Source of the DNA: Mortierella sp. BCC40632
Lineage: Eukaryota; Mortierellomycota; Mortierellomycetes; Mortierellales; Mortierellaceae
Length of the DNA stretch: 64,000 bases
Direction: 5' to 3'
Assembly (NCBI GenBank): GCA_011634665.1
Contig: WAEK01000027.1
Span: 248,001-312,000 of the forward strand
Part shown: positions 12,069 to 23,282 of the stretch, one piece after another
Position numbering within the stretch: position 1 is the stretch's first letter
Layout of the letters: the number at the start of each line of letters is the position of its first letter
Notes under the pieces: model-generated
Seen by the model: the letters and a program-made list of their open reading frames with translations, nothing else
Databases searched by the model: none
Told to the model about the DNA's origin: nothing
Position numbers and translations under genes: made by a program

Positions 12069-12454
12069 TTAGACGGTCAGTTTGTTGCTTGTGGAGCCCT
12101 CAGAGACCAGGAACCCGACCTGGCACTCTCTTAGCATAAACTCATAGTTCACCCACTTGTGGGTCAGGTCTAGAATCACAAACAAAGGAAGCCAGTTAAT
12201 ACTTTCTCCTTTTGACCCGTACTCATAAGTACATATATATAAAAAAAGAGAGCTAAGTATTTTTTGAGTGACATACTGAACAGACGGGTACCGTCGCGTC
12301 CGGCACATCGCATGAGTTCCTTCTCACCGCCAGGATGGAAGGGCAGGTAAGGCGTGATGTTGTAGACCTTGCCGTTGAGGACTGTCCATGCGTCATCGAT
12401 CGACTTGTGCTCCTTCACATCTGAGAGTGTGAATCTACCCAATGCTGGGACGCC

Positions 12455-12491
<37 letters not shown>

Positions 12492-13334
12492 ACATCGCAA
12501 GGAGTAGCAGAAACAGAGTCGACCTCCGGGAGGTTAGCATTGGTTCCAAGTCTCTTGTTCTCTCTCGCATGTCAGGCATTCTTGTGATGTGCTGCGCTGT
12601 TCTCTTACCCTGAGGTCCGTTCCTGAATTTGCAAGACGTGCCCAATCTAGGGGTGAATGGCCTGGTGCCAGTGCAAACTTGATCCGCCTCTTTGACTTTG
12701 GGTCGGTAGAGCAGGCTGCCAGTCGTTGAGGTCCGCTCGCTGCTGGGAAACTAGGCGCTTCATCTAAGAGTAGAGCAGGTTCCAGGAGGGGGAGAGGGGG
12801 GAGGAGGGGAGATGTAAAGTTTAGTCCATGTACAGCAGGGTACATCATGGGTACACACGGTATTTCATTTCACTCTAGATCTGTTCAGTTGACAGCTGTC
12901 AATCTCCTGCGACTGCGCAATGAAGCATAATTTTTACCTTCGGGCTCGTCTGCCGTCGAGAGGGTCATTGCTGGCGTCGTGGTCGTGGTCGGGGCCAAGA
13001 CTGTCACTGTTGGGTTGGCAGGGATGGACAGTGCGGGTACAGTAATAGTCTTGTTCTTCTTCTCCTCCGGATCCAAGTCCGAGTCCGAGTCCGAATCGTC
13101 ATCGACAACCTGAGGCGGTTGGAGAGTGCTTAGGGTAACAGTCTGTGGCACGGAGAGCGAGGGTAGAGTCAAAGTGATGGCGCCATTGGTTGAGTGCTGG
13201 TCGGATGGAGTCCCTGCTGGATGGACAACAATCTTTTCTGTGCTACCGACACCGGTGCCTGACTCATTACTGTTGCAGTCAGAAGTGGCCGATGGGTAGA
13301 CATACTCTCGGAGAGCATTAAAAATGGAGGACAT
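12069..13334 (-). CDS. Cytochrome b5-domain protein (Irc21/Ncb5or-type b5 module)
   Basis: Four exons (13334-12938, 12763-12609, 12454-12277, 12169-12069) give 276 residues with all junctions in phase. Residues 1-~133 are disordered, Ser/Thr/Pro-rich, with an Asp/Ser stretch (DDDSDSDSDLD). Exon 2 ends in the linker ALAPGHSPLDWARL seen in Irc21/Ncb5or-type proteins before the b5 fold. Exon 3 carries the b5 core, with heme ligand 1 in FHPGGE. Exon 4 carries the second ligand region LTHKWVNYE. Family knowledge: b5 domains are one-electron carriers. No reductase (FAD/NAD) domain and no tail anchor follow, so this is a stand-alone b5 module, probably soluble. The partner reductase is not in the window. 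Confidence 0.88.
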
Positions 13335-14918
13335 GACGAGAGAAAAAGATGCAGAGAATGGAGAGAAAAGAAGAGAGGAGAGCTGGGCAGGATAATATCT
13401 TTTTGAGAAATGGAGAATGACGGTGGAGAGAAGAGAGCACAGCGAGAGAGGTGAATGTGTGTGAGAGAGTGAGAGAAGGAGAAAGAGTGAACGAGTGAAC
13501 GAGGATCTCGATGCTGGGCAGGATGGATTCGAATGGATGATGCAAAGAGAAAGAATGGCGTTTCGGATTGGAGCATTGGGCGTTTCTCCGCACTTACGGG
13601 GCTGTAGGTCGAATTTTGCACCTGTGCGGAAAAGGATTTGTCAGGACACAGCCCCACAGGGGCAGGCCCGACCACCCCACAGCCCTCACAATCTAAGACT
13701 CTCTCCCCAAGGAAAGCTACTCGAGAAGCTGCTAGAAAAGAATAAAGTTTTATACTCGGATTTCATGAAGTGGGGATGAGGAGCTTAGTTCTAGTTAAAC
13801 TGGAGGAGGACCTAGGAGGGAAGGACAATTTTCTGGCTCCATAGAGAAGGTGGAAATCTGAAAGGATCAAAAAACAACAACAATAACGGTGAATTGGCAA
13901 ACTCTACCCAATCGCTCTTAACATTCGTCACTCTCGAGAAATCCTCCTGAGAGCAGGTCTGTTGTAAAGTAGCTATCGTTAAGCCATTCACCATCACGAC
14001 GCATGTAAAATAAATCGTCTCGGATATTGCTTAACCCATACCCACAGTTGGAGTTCGAGGAGGAGGGGGGCAATCAACAGCCTTTTAGTTAAAAGTTGCG
14101 GTGAATCTTAATATTGGCCCTCTATACTTCTGCATAAATCAGCCACAAACGACCGTGCCTGGATAAAGCGCATCAACCAATTTTCCTTCTACATCCATCG
14201 TGTTCTCCATCATTGCATTTGAACAAAAGCCAAGAAGGGATGAAGATGCGGAGCAAAAGCTATTAGCTGGGTCTTTTCACGTTGACTCCTGCTCTCTCCT
14301 GATATAGAAATATAATGGGTAAATGAAAGGAATTAGGAGTGAGAGCGGACAGGATCAAATTAGTGTGGGAAATTAAAACCTATCTAGCCGTTGCTTCACC
14401 TTGATTTACCTTATCCAGAGTCAATGCCATGAGATAGCTTCACATTGTCAAATGACAAGTCCTTGCTGAAACACTCTTCTATGAGGTTTTTTGACGTATC
14501 GCCGGCAATCCAGCAATCACCGAGAGTTCAGCGAGAGCTGTTAGCGCGCGTAGCTCATTGTTACATCGCTCAAAGCTACAGTAGCCACATGCGCTGGCTT
14601 GATGGAGACAAGTTCCATTACGGCCGCAGGCGGTTTGGCATTGTCCATCATTTAGTGGAGACAACAGTAAAAGCAACACCAGTCGGACATGTTGGCCTGG
14701 AGATGCTTGCCAGGGTAGAAACCCCTCAGACATATAATCGCCCAGAGCTCTTGCTATTTCGATGGGCTGCTTGAGGCGATGGTTTCTGTACATATTGGGT
14801 TCTTGGATACTGTTCGGTCTAAAAAGCGACTATCTATCATTGCCGCATATTATACTAGTCAGCATTGTCAATGAGGTAATTGAGAGAATGGCAGTGAATT
14901 TCGCTGGAAATGAGGTTA
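13335..14918. other. Intergenic, no supported gene
   Basis: The first ~200 bases are AG-rich on the + strand (the pyrimidine-rich leader of the b5 gene on the minus strand). Overlapping frames at 14445-14774 (+) and 14479-14793 (-) lack any recognisable domain. Nothing else was seen. Confidence 0.45.
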
Positions 14919-14926
14919 CTGTAGAG

Positions 14927-15252
14927 CAGTGAGTTACCGGTATTCGGTATACCGCAGTATCTATAGTACTCAGGAAACGGTATGCTACCGAAGCCAAAAT
15001 GACTACCTGTGGTACAATGTTCATTCTATTACCAGTAGAAAAGATCGGTACAGTTTACCGGTATTTACCGGTATATACCGGTAGAAGTTACTGGTACAGT
15101 TTACCGGTAATTATCGGTATAATCTACCGGTGTCTACCGGTATTTTTTACCGGTAAATGTACCGAATTGATGTACTGGTAAATTTTACTGGATGAGGTTT
15201 CGTACCGCCCAGTTGGTGCCGTTTTTATTCTGTGTACCGGTGTAATTCACTG
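14927..15252. mobile_element. hAT-like MITE with TACCGGTA subterminal repeats
   Basis: A 326-base non-coding unit. The left end reads CAGTGAGTTACCGGTA and the right end, reverse complemented, reads CAGTGAATTACACCGGTA, giving imperfect terminal inverted repeats starting CAGTG. Flanking octamers are CTGTAGAG (14919-14926) and GTGTAGAG (15254-15261, one base beyond the right end). They differ by one base and both fit the hAT target-site pattern nTnnnnAn. Inside are many copies of ACCGGTA or close variants in both orientations, densest at 15050-15180. Such repeats are typical transposase-binding subterminal motifs. No transposase frame is present, so it would be non-autonomous. The extra base at the right end and mismatches suggest an old insertion. 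Confidence 0.6.
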
Positions 15253-15261
15253 CGTGTAGAG

Positions 15262-16294
15262 TGATAAATGTCTTGTTTATGAACTGGGATTCGAGAGAGT
15301 TGAGGGGTGTTTATCTATCGAGACACAAGACGGACTTGAGGAGGGGAACAAGCAAAAGAGGAATCTGCAAGCGGATTTACTTATACATGGCACCGACAGC
15401 TTTGAAATCTTCACTATCTGCAGGCTGACTTTGATCAGGGGAAGCTTCAAGGGCTTATGGGTCCTTGAAGGTTTATAATTCTAGGGTCACCTCTGTTATG
15501 AAAAATGGGAGGTATGCTGGGATTGTTAACCCTATCGTGCCAATCCTATTGGCGACAGATGTTCGGATTCCGGTAAGAGGAGGGGGGCAGGAAAAAGAGA
15601 GGAACAGCCTCCTCCCCAAAAAAATGAGTTGCAAGTAAAAGCCTGGGCAGATATTTCTACCGAGCAAACTAAGCTGCTTACTCTCTACTTTTCCGCAGAA
15701 AAATGAATTAGCACCAGCGTTGGTTCAGATGATATCTAGGAATAAAGTCCAGCATAAGCGGAAATGAAGAGGGAAGATATCATGGTTTAGGTGAAGAAAC
15801 TGTAGTAGTTCACAGATTATTTGAAAATTGTGTGGTTCACATAGTCTACACTCAGACCAGGAATGCCGGAATACTCCTTAACTTGTGATGGGCAACATTA
15901 CACACACACACACCTTCTCTATTCGGTAAAACGCGCTCTATCCGTGTCATTGAACCCCTGCCAAGGGCATGGTCTTTTCGAAAAAAAAAAAAAAAAAAAT
16001 AGGAGTTTATCAGAGCGTGCGTCGACCAAAAGATAGAGCAGGGAAACACTTTTATTCTCACGTTCGTCTATGGAGACATTCTTTTCTATCCCAAAGCTAT
16101 TGATGCCATGAGTCCTCGCTATTGGTCACTATCCCGATCTCGAGGGCCAAAGCGACAACATCCTCTTGTAAGAGTTAGTGAGCCTGATGCGATCTGTTCT
16201 TTCTAGGTTACACGAAGATCGAGGAACATCTGCTTCTTTATCCCTAAATAGACAAAGGGAGTCTAGGCCAGCATCTCTGGAGGTGCAAGAACCT
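15262..16294. other. Intergenic, nothing recognised
   Basis: Unique sequence with a CA repeat at about 15900-15912 and an A run at about 15981-15999. No coding exon or RNA gene could be supported. Confidence 0.45.
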
Positions 16295-16395
16295 TTTCTC
16301 TTCCTTTATCCGCGGAGGAGAGACTTGCAGACTCAACCATACAAGCTGTGTGGATCGATCGCGTTTTTGTTTGTTTGTTTGTAACGTTGATCAGT
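16295..16395 (+). promoter_or_regulatory. Conserved upstream block of channel copy A
   Basis: This block is shared with 44050-44145, at almost the same distance from the start codon of each channel gene. Shared elements are TCCGCGGAG, then AAGCTGTGTG, then GTTTTTGTTTGTTTGT. The sequence between the block and the ATG is largely diverged, except for a second shared leader piece just before the start (16526-16579 versus 44273-44333, including AGTCGAC). Retention of non-coding sequence suggests regulatory function, or simply recent duplication. Confidence 0.5.
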
Positions 16396-16579
16396 CATTC
16401 CTTTTTTTGGCCCAACACTCATGCACCTTACAGTAGAAACTGAACAAAAACAAGTAAAAAAAAAAAAGTAGAAAAACAGTGTAGAAAAAAACCAAATGCA
16501 GCTTGTTCTCCTCTTGCTTTTCTCCACTGACTCACTATCCTGCTTGAAAGCCATCCGTCAGTCGACCAAGAGGAGACGA

Positions 16580-19500
16580 ATGGCAGACCACAAACAAGTA
16601 GTCATCGATATAGACCCGCCCTCCGAGGACTTGGATGTTTGCAGCACCCTGACATCAGCAGAGAACAAGTCCGGGAAACTTCAATCAGATGGACTCAAGA
16701 AGACCCCTACACCTCGCAAATCAACCAAAGGTGGCTATCGTGGGAAAGTCCGCAAGAACCGCCAGAAATCACCCAAAAAGAAACCATCTAGACAGGAGGA
16801 AGCTATCAAGGTAGAGAGTCAGGACCAATGTGACTACAATGGATACAGGCCAGCTCCGTTTACGACTTTTAAAGAATACAGATCCAAGATGAAAAAAGAC
16901 GCTGATACAGGACAAGCAGGTACAGTCTAGTTGAAGGGGACTACTAAACGGAAGCATTGGTCACTCTTGTATCATTGTAGCTTATAACTACTCTAAATCA
17001 ACGGCTTTTCGGGTCTTAGAGGATCGTTGGTATTGTAGAATGGAAGAAGATACAAGAAAGAGTAAAAAGCGATGTTTCGGGTCGAGATCGTAAGTATCAT
17101 TGGTGTCTATCAATGCAATGACTCCCATGTATTTTCAAGACATTGATATGAAGTATCATATGCATTTTCTAGAACTACCGTTGAGGAAACCTCAGTCAAT
17201 ATTGATGGCGTTCATTCGCTTGTCGTAATGTCCCCTCCCCCCCCCTCCAAAGCTTCTGTATTATTGGCTCAATTCCTGTCCGAGTACACTGAGGCTTACT
17301 TCTTTGTTTAGTTCTTTGATTATCTTGATCACGGGTTATACAACTTGATAGTATGCCTTCATCTCGAAGATGGTGCTACCTCGATGGATTTGATTAGACT
17401 GAACCAATACAATTTGTGGATTCCCGAAGCCTTGGTAAAGATGAACTGTACTTGTGTTTGATCTAACTTAGCCTTAAGTCGCAAGTCACTGACAAATATC
17501 TTCTATTGATAGAAGGTAGCAATCCAGGAGAAAGGAAATGGTAAGTTGTTGACACAAAGGATCGACAGCGCCGCTGGCGGCAAAATAGATGACACGCTTT
17601 CCTTATGACTACTCTGTCCATCCACTCCCTAGAATCACCTATCTTTGTGCGGTTTTTGATTCCTCAACAATTTTTGATGTATTCATACTCTTTAATCGAG
17701 ATTGAGATTACATCTCAAAGGAAGAAAGAGGCGCTGTTGGGCATTCGACTATGCTACATCGAACTTTTCCAGGGCTCTTGCTCAAGCGACCAATACGGTA
17801 TGAAGTAACAGGTTATGGGATATGGAGATACACAACATCACGCCAAACAAATGTAGCTTTTTTGACCGCTGCTGTAGATTGTGTGCTTAACGGAGGTCTA
17901 GTGCCACGCAGGCTCATCAATGCGTTCCACACCTTCAATGGCGATGACGACCAATACGAGGAACAAATTGAGCCAGCTCAAGTATTAAAGTGTGCTATTT
18001 CAGCCACAGGGTCTCACATGGCAACTATCTCAGCAGTCAATTCAGCATTATATCTCGACTGGTGGGAACTGAATCTAGATTCCGTGGCCTCCCCAGTCAG
18101 ATATCCTTGCCCTCCCTCAATATCAACTGCTCAAACCCTTCTTGGGTATACTCGGGCAGCAAGATTCGAATTTGATGGTAGTTTGTCGATATCGCAAGAC
18201 GGATCTCAGATTGCCTTGAGCTGTAACAAAGCTCGCGATTACCCTATTGCCGAAGTTACTGGTTCTAGTGACAAGCAGGGTATGTTTCAATCCTACGACG
18301 CTGGCATACTCATGGAGTCCTTCAAGACTCGGGAACTTCAATCTCAATCACCACTTGACCTCCCTAAGTCAAGCCGCTACAAGAACTGTAGAGGGCTAAA
18401 GGGATTCAAAGGATATACCCAATTCACGACATCGTCTAATGAAACGTGGGATGATAATACAGAGCGGCTCATTGCTTGTGATGGAATGATCGTCTCTATT
18501 TACAGCACAAGCGAGGAGTGGCAGCATCTAAACTCAATCCAAGTGAGCAGTGCCATCAACTTTTCCAACGCAAGATATCTATTTCAAGGCCTATCTGGAG
18601 GAGTGTTTCCATGGAAAGAATCGCCTTTCCAGCTCTCTATATGGAGTATTGCTTCTGGATGTACTCTATGCAGCATCAGAACTTCGTATGTGATAGAAAG
18701 TTACAGAGTCTCATTTGACGGGCGTGCTGTCGCGGTTTTGACCTCAAATGGGATACAGATCTTCTCGGCAGAGTTAGGCAACACTCTACACCCACTGACA
18801 ACCAAAAGCTATGGTCTAACAGGGTATTTCAGTGGAGCTGGGGGGCTATTGCACTATACCAATAATGGAGATGACTGGATCAACTTCGAAATGGTACTAT
18901 CTGATATGGAAAACCTCTCGCCCATCGATTCGTTTCAATATCAGCGAGATGATAACCACGACATTGAGCCCTCCGATTCCTTCATTTTCCAAGGGATTCA
19001 AGAAAATGGAAAGATCGGATCGACAGTTGTCGCTCACAAAGCCCACTCAACGATCCTTGTCTCATATCTGAGTGACTTCCTCGCAGCCTCCATCAAGCCT
19101 AGTGGCATAATCTGCCGCGGCAGGGAATGTTCGCTCAAATCTCAACAGCTGCAGGCTATTGATGAACAGGCTGCGGTAGCTCTCTTCAAAATGTCACGCC
19201 TTCTGTCCGTCACACGGTGGAGCGATATATCTCTTGAAGATTTGAAAAGTTATTCAATGCTTCGACAAGACTACTTTTACAGACTCTTTGACAGGCTCTG
19301 TTTTCTCCTGGAGAGTCATAACCTGCTTGTAATAGTCAATCAGAACAGGAGCGTTGCCTCCTTGGCAGTCTGGCGGATCCGGACGGGTGCGGATCAAAAC
19401 ATAGAGCTGATGTTGTTCATGTTCCTGGACGCTATTTCGCCCTCTGCCACATTCCACTCATGTCCACATGGAAAACAGCTCTGTATATCAGACGAAGGGG

Positions 19501-22500
19501 TTGATAGGTTTATCTCACTTACATTGACAAACAAGCTTGAAGGGGAAGAGTCTAGCTGTCTAACGGTCGACGCCCTAGTTGAAATGATCCAGAAGGCCCA
19601 GTGGGACGAAAAAGAGTATCTCGGGAAAATATACTTGCAATATCTCGGCTCTATCATCAATTCTCCGACTTTTGGCAGTGAAGAGATGTCAGTCATGGCG
19701 AGGATCTGTACCCTTCATCCCTACAGCGAACTGCACATGTACAAGCAAATGTTTGGATACGTTCTTCAGCATGGGCAGCCACATTCATGGATCCCGCTTC
19801 TCCGGTACTCTGTTTGGTCGAATCCCATTGGAATCTTGCTTGACTTGACGAAAACACGACCAGAAGCCTTCGAACTGATCAAGATGATGATCGACTATTG
19901 CACAACCAGGGCCAAGGACACACTTGAAATAATATATATCTTGTTTCTCTGCGAACGTATGAGAGATTTGACTTCTCTGTATCCTGATCTCGCTTTACAA
20001 GCTACAAGGGCGTTTGCCTATTTAAAGTGTGCAGAACGAGATGGAGTCATCGATCATACCAAGATTATCCACTATCCAAGTCTCCCCTCACCATGGAACC
20101 GCAAGGATTTGCCGCTAGATCAACTTCGTAATCCAATCCTGCAACTTCAGGCTCACAAGTCGACTCAGACAAAAAGGGCGTTAATGAACTTTACGGAAGA
20201 ATTGTTTGTAGCTCCGTTTAGTCTTTTGTGGACTTTTGTACCTGACAAGGATGCGTCATGCTCAGAGTACTGTCGATTTGATCCGTTAAAGACAACGTCT
20301 GCTGTTGGGACCTTGGCTTACTTGACAAAGTTCTACATCAACCCCTTCAGTCATGTTTATATCCGAACAAACGACTATAGCTTGGCTATCCTCGATAATC
20401 CAGCTATTGAGGCACTTATACAATACAAGTGGTATATGTGCTTCATCGACCTGATTCTGTTGAAGAGCAGCACTACTATGGTCGTGTAACCCGATCGTGC
20501 TAACCAGTCGTATTCCTCTCAATGAATGATGATTTCACCTTAGGAACACAATTGGATACAAGGCATGGATAGTACGCTTCGCGACCCAGTGTATCTATTA
20601 CCTCCTCATCGTGACAGCTGCTTTCATTCAGGTTTATGGCCGTCAACCGGAGCCCTTGCTTGGTGTGTTTATTGGCATCATCGGCTTCTCGAGCCTGTTT
20701 CTGTGGCTAGAGTTTCTCCAATGGCGAGACGGGTTGATGCATCAAGAAGAAAAAGGGCGTCTTTGGAAGCTGTCTAAAATAATCAAGGAGTCTCTCCGAA
20801 ACGTGTCAGCAAAGATTATAGGTGGATCGGATAGTGACAACAAGGACAAGGAGATCCAGGAGATGGAAGAAGAATACGGAGAAGAGAAAAAGACTGAAGA
20901 ACTACAGGCGAGTGAACTGGAGGAGGCAGTTGTAGTAGGTCTGGATAATATTGATGGAAAGCTTGGTACGGGTGACAATCTGGACCAAAGGACAACTAGG
21001 AGTCATGATCGTGGAGTCAATGAGAATGGCGTGCAGGGAGAGGGAGAGCAGGAAAATGAAGAAGAAGAGGAGGAGGGGTGGGAAGACGAAGATGAAGACG
21101 AGGATAAAGAAAGAGAAGAAAAAGAAAAAGATGGCGGTGGAGAAGAAGAAGAAGAAGAGGGATGGGAAGAAGAAGAAGAAGAAGAGGAAGAAGAAGAAGA
21201 AGATGATGGTGATGATGGTGATGATGGTGATGAAGAGGAGGAAGAAGAGGGAGAAGAAGTGAAAGATGAAGAAGACGAAGAAGACAACGGAGAAGACAAC
21301 GAAGAAGAAGGTGACAACGAAGAAGAAGACGACGACGATGACGATGATGATGATGATGATGAAGAAAAAGAGGAAGGAAATGAAGAAAAAAGCTCTCGAG
21401 ACGAATCAAGTTTAGAAAGGGACAGATCTCTCTACTATCAGGTAAACTCATTGACTCCGTTATCAGAGGATAAGGGTAATCCCCCCCTACCCTTCACCCC
21501 CCTAACACCAATTTGAACTTGGGAACTTTATGGGCTTAGATCACAACACAACCTTCTTGATCTCGCCATGTATTCGTTGTCAATCGGGACAAGTGTCCAT
21601 CAGACAATCAATATTGTTCAAAGCAACTCGAGCGGTAGATCTTGGGATCTGAGTTTCTGTCTTATTTTCATGTTCTTGCACATGGTAGGAAAGCCATTGT
21701 TTGAGTTTGATCTGATGCCCGTGCGTGCGAGTTTAAGTGTAGCATGTTTACTATGGGCATGTTGCTAAATTTTCTCCCTGTATCTCCATTCGTCAGCTAT
21801 CAGAGCTCCGAGTGAGTGAGATTGTCTGCAAGTATGTGACGATTGTGTTTGGAATCCTTGGGGAGATCAAAGTATTCTTTATGGTGTTGGCTGGAGGTAT
21901 TCTAGTCTTTTGATTGGCTGTCCTGCACGCTGTGTGGGGCCCAGGGATAGAAAGGGTCGAAGGAGGGTTCCCAGATGAGTTCCATGGAGCCATCGCAACT
22001 GTGTTTTTTATCTTAGTAAGTCGGCCTAGTGTCTTGATACTCAATTGCTCTAAGGCTAGAGGTAACTTTGATCACTTTAGTGTAACCAGAATAACTGACT
22101 ACAAGATCTGTTGTTGAAAACCACTCTAGGGCGGACGATACGACCCTCTCGCAAAGGAACTCTTGAATGATCAAGGCCAATACTTGAACTGGCCTCTTCA
22201 GATTATTCTGTTGTCATACTTTTTCTTTGCCGTGATTGTAATGCTCAATGTTTTGATCGGTAAGCGAATGCGGATCAGATTCTGGAATCGAAGTTTTATG
22301 CCTTAGGCAGTGAAGAGAACGGAGAAAGGGATCTATGAGCAAGAACTGCATGACTCACTGACACCCTGCCTTGATTTTTTTTCTTCCAGCGCTCGTCAAT
22401 ACGGCATACAGCAAAGGCGATAGCAATTGGCGCCAAGTGTGGTTCCAGAACAGACTCCAGATCATAGCGCGAGCTGAGAACCTCTCGTATCACATCCCAG

Positions 22501-23060
22501 GTAAGCTCTCCCATAACACGCTATCGAACCAGCTTTACTTTCCATGATGTTATCGTGTTCAAAGTCATGATACTCATTTTCTGATTGTAGATTTTCGAGC
22601 CAGTCATGACTATTTCCCTGACCAGATCATTTACACAGCTACACCGTACCAAGTCAGACAGTATTGGCGACGAACCAAGGCTACTGACGAAGAGGCCATC
22701 ATTGATTTGAACGAAAGGGGATCAACGCCTTCCATCGCCGATGAGAAAGTGGCCACGACGAAAGATCCCAATGTACCTAAGGAGGCTCAGGGAGAAACCA
22801 AGACAGCGGACAAGACCATACGCAGTGGCTCTGGTATTGCTTCGCGAGAGGACCAGAGCAAGCTGCCATCGGACACTGGTCGGATACAACAACACATTTC
22901 TGAGGAGCTTTTAATTGTCAAGGAGCAGATCCGTGTACAAACAGAAGAGCAAGTTGGGAGACTGAGAGGCGAGTTTTCAGAGCTGAAGAATGAACTTTTG
23001 GATGTCAGGAATGACTTAAAGATGTTGGTGGAGCTGGCCAAGTCGATGCAGAGCCGATAG
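16580..23060 (+). pseudogene. TRP-like channel, copy A (probably disrupted)
   Basis: The 13-exon model is: 16580-16919, 17020-17089, 17173-17224, 17312-17434, 17513-17540, 17633-17797, 17878-20431, 20544-21441, 21540-21684, 21797-22015, 22130-22259, 22390-22500, 22591-23060. Exon order and phases match intact copy B at every junction but one. The layout is a conserved N-terminal YRPAPFTTFKEYR motif, an ~850-residue half with beta-propeller-like stretches (FDGRAVAVLTSNGIQIF), then pre-S1 helix NPAIEALIQYKW, S1-S6, pore (IATVFFILGGRYDPL) and a helical tail. There are two lesions. The codon at 21911-21913 in S5 is TGA where copy B has GCA. Exon 8 ends in phase 0 at the conserved donor while exon 9 needs phase 2. 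If transcribed it would give at most the propeller plus S1-S2 and the acidic loop. An assembly error is the alternative for the phase problem, but not for the TGA. Confidence 0.7.
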
Positions 23061-23282
23061 TTGGGGTTCAATAATTAACCTTTTCTTTAGAGTGCTCAAG
23101 TCATTTGTATCAGAGCCTCTTTGAATTGTTTCATTAAGCAACATCCGAGCATTGGTGAAAACAAGAATTGTGGAATGAAATGCAGTTTATAATGGTAATA
23201 GTAAAATGAGACTTAGGTAATAGTTAGAACACTAAGAGAGGAAAACAGAGCATATAAATGAAAATAATACTTTTTTTTTTTG

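Noticed and set aside
14445..14793. Opposite-strand frames of about 100 codons
   Set aside because: Mutual shadows without recognisable motif or splice context.
17785..17880. Programmed -1 frameshift in the channel genes
   Set aside because: No slippery heptamer; a conserved 80-base GT-AG intron in both paralogs explains the frame change.
21003..21451. Minus-strand Ser-rich and His/Leu-rich frames
   Set aside because: Antisense of the Glu/Asp codon repeats of channel copy A.
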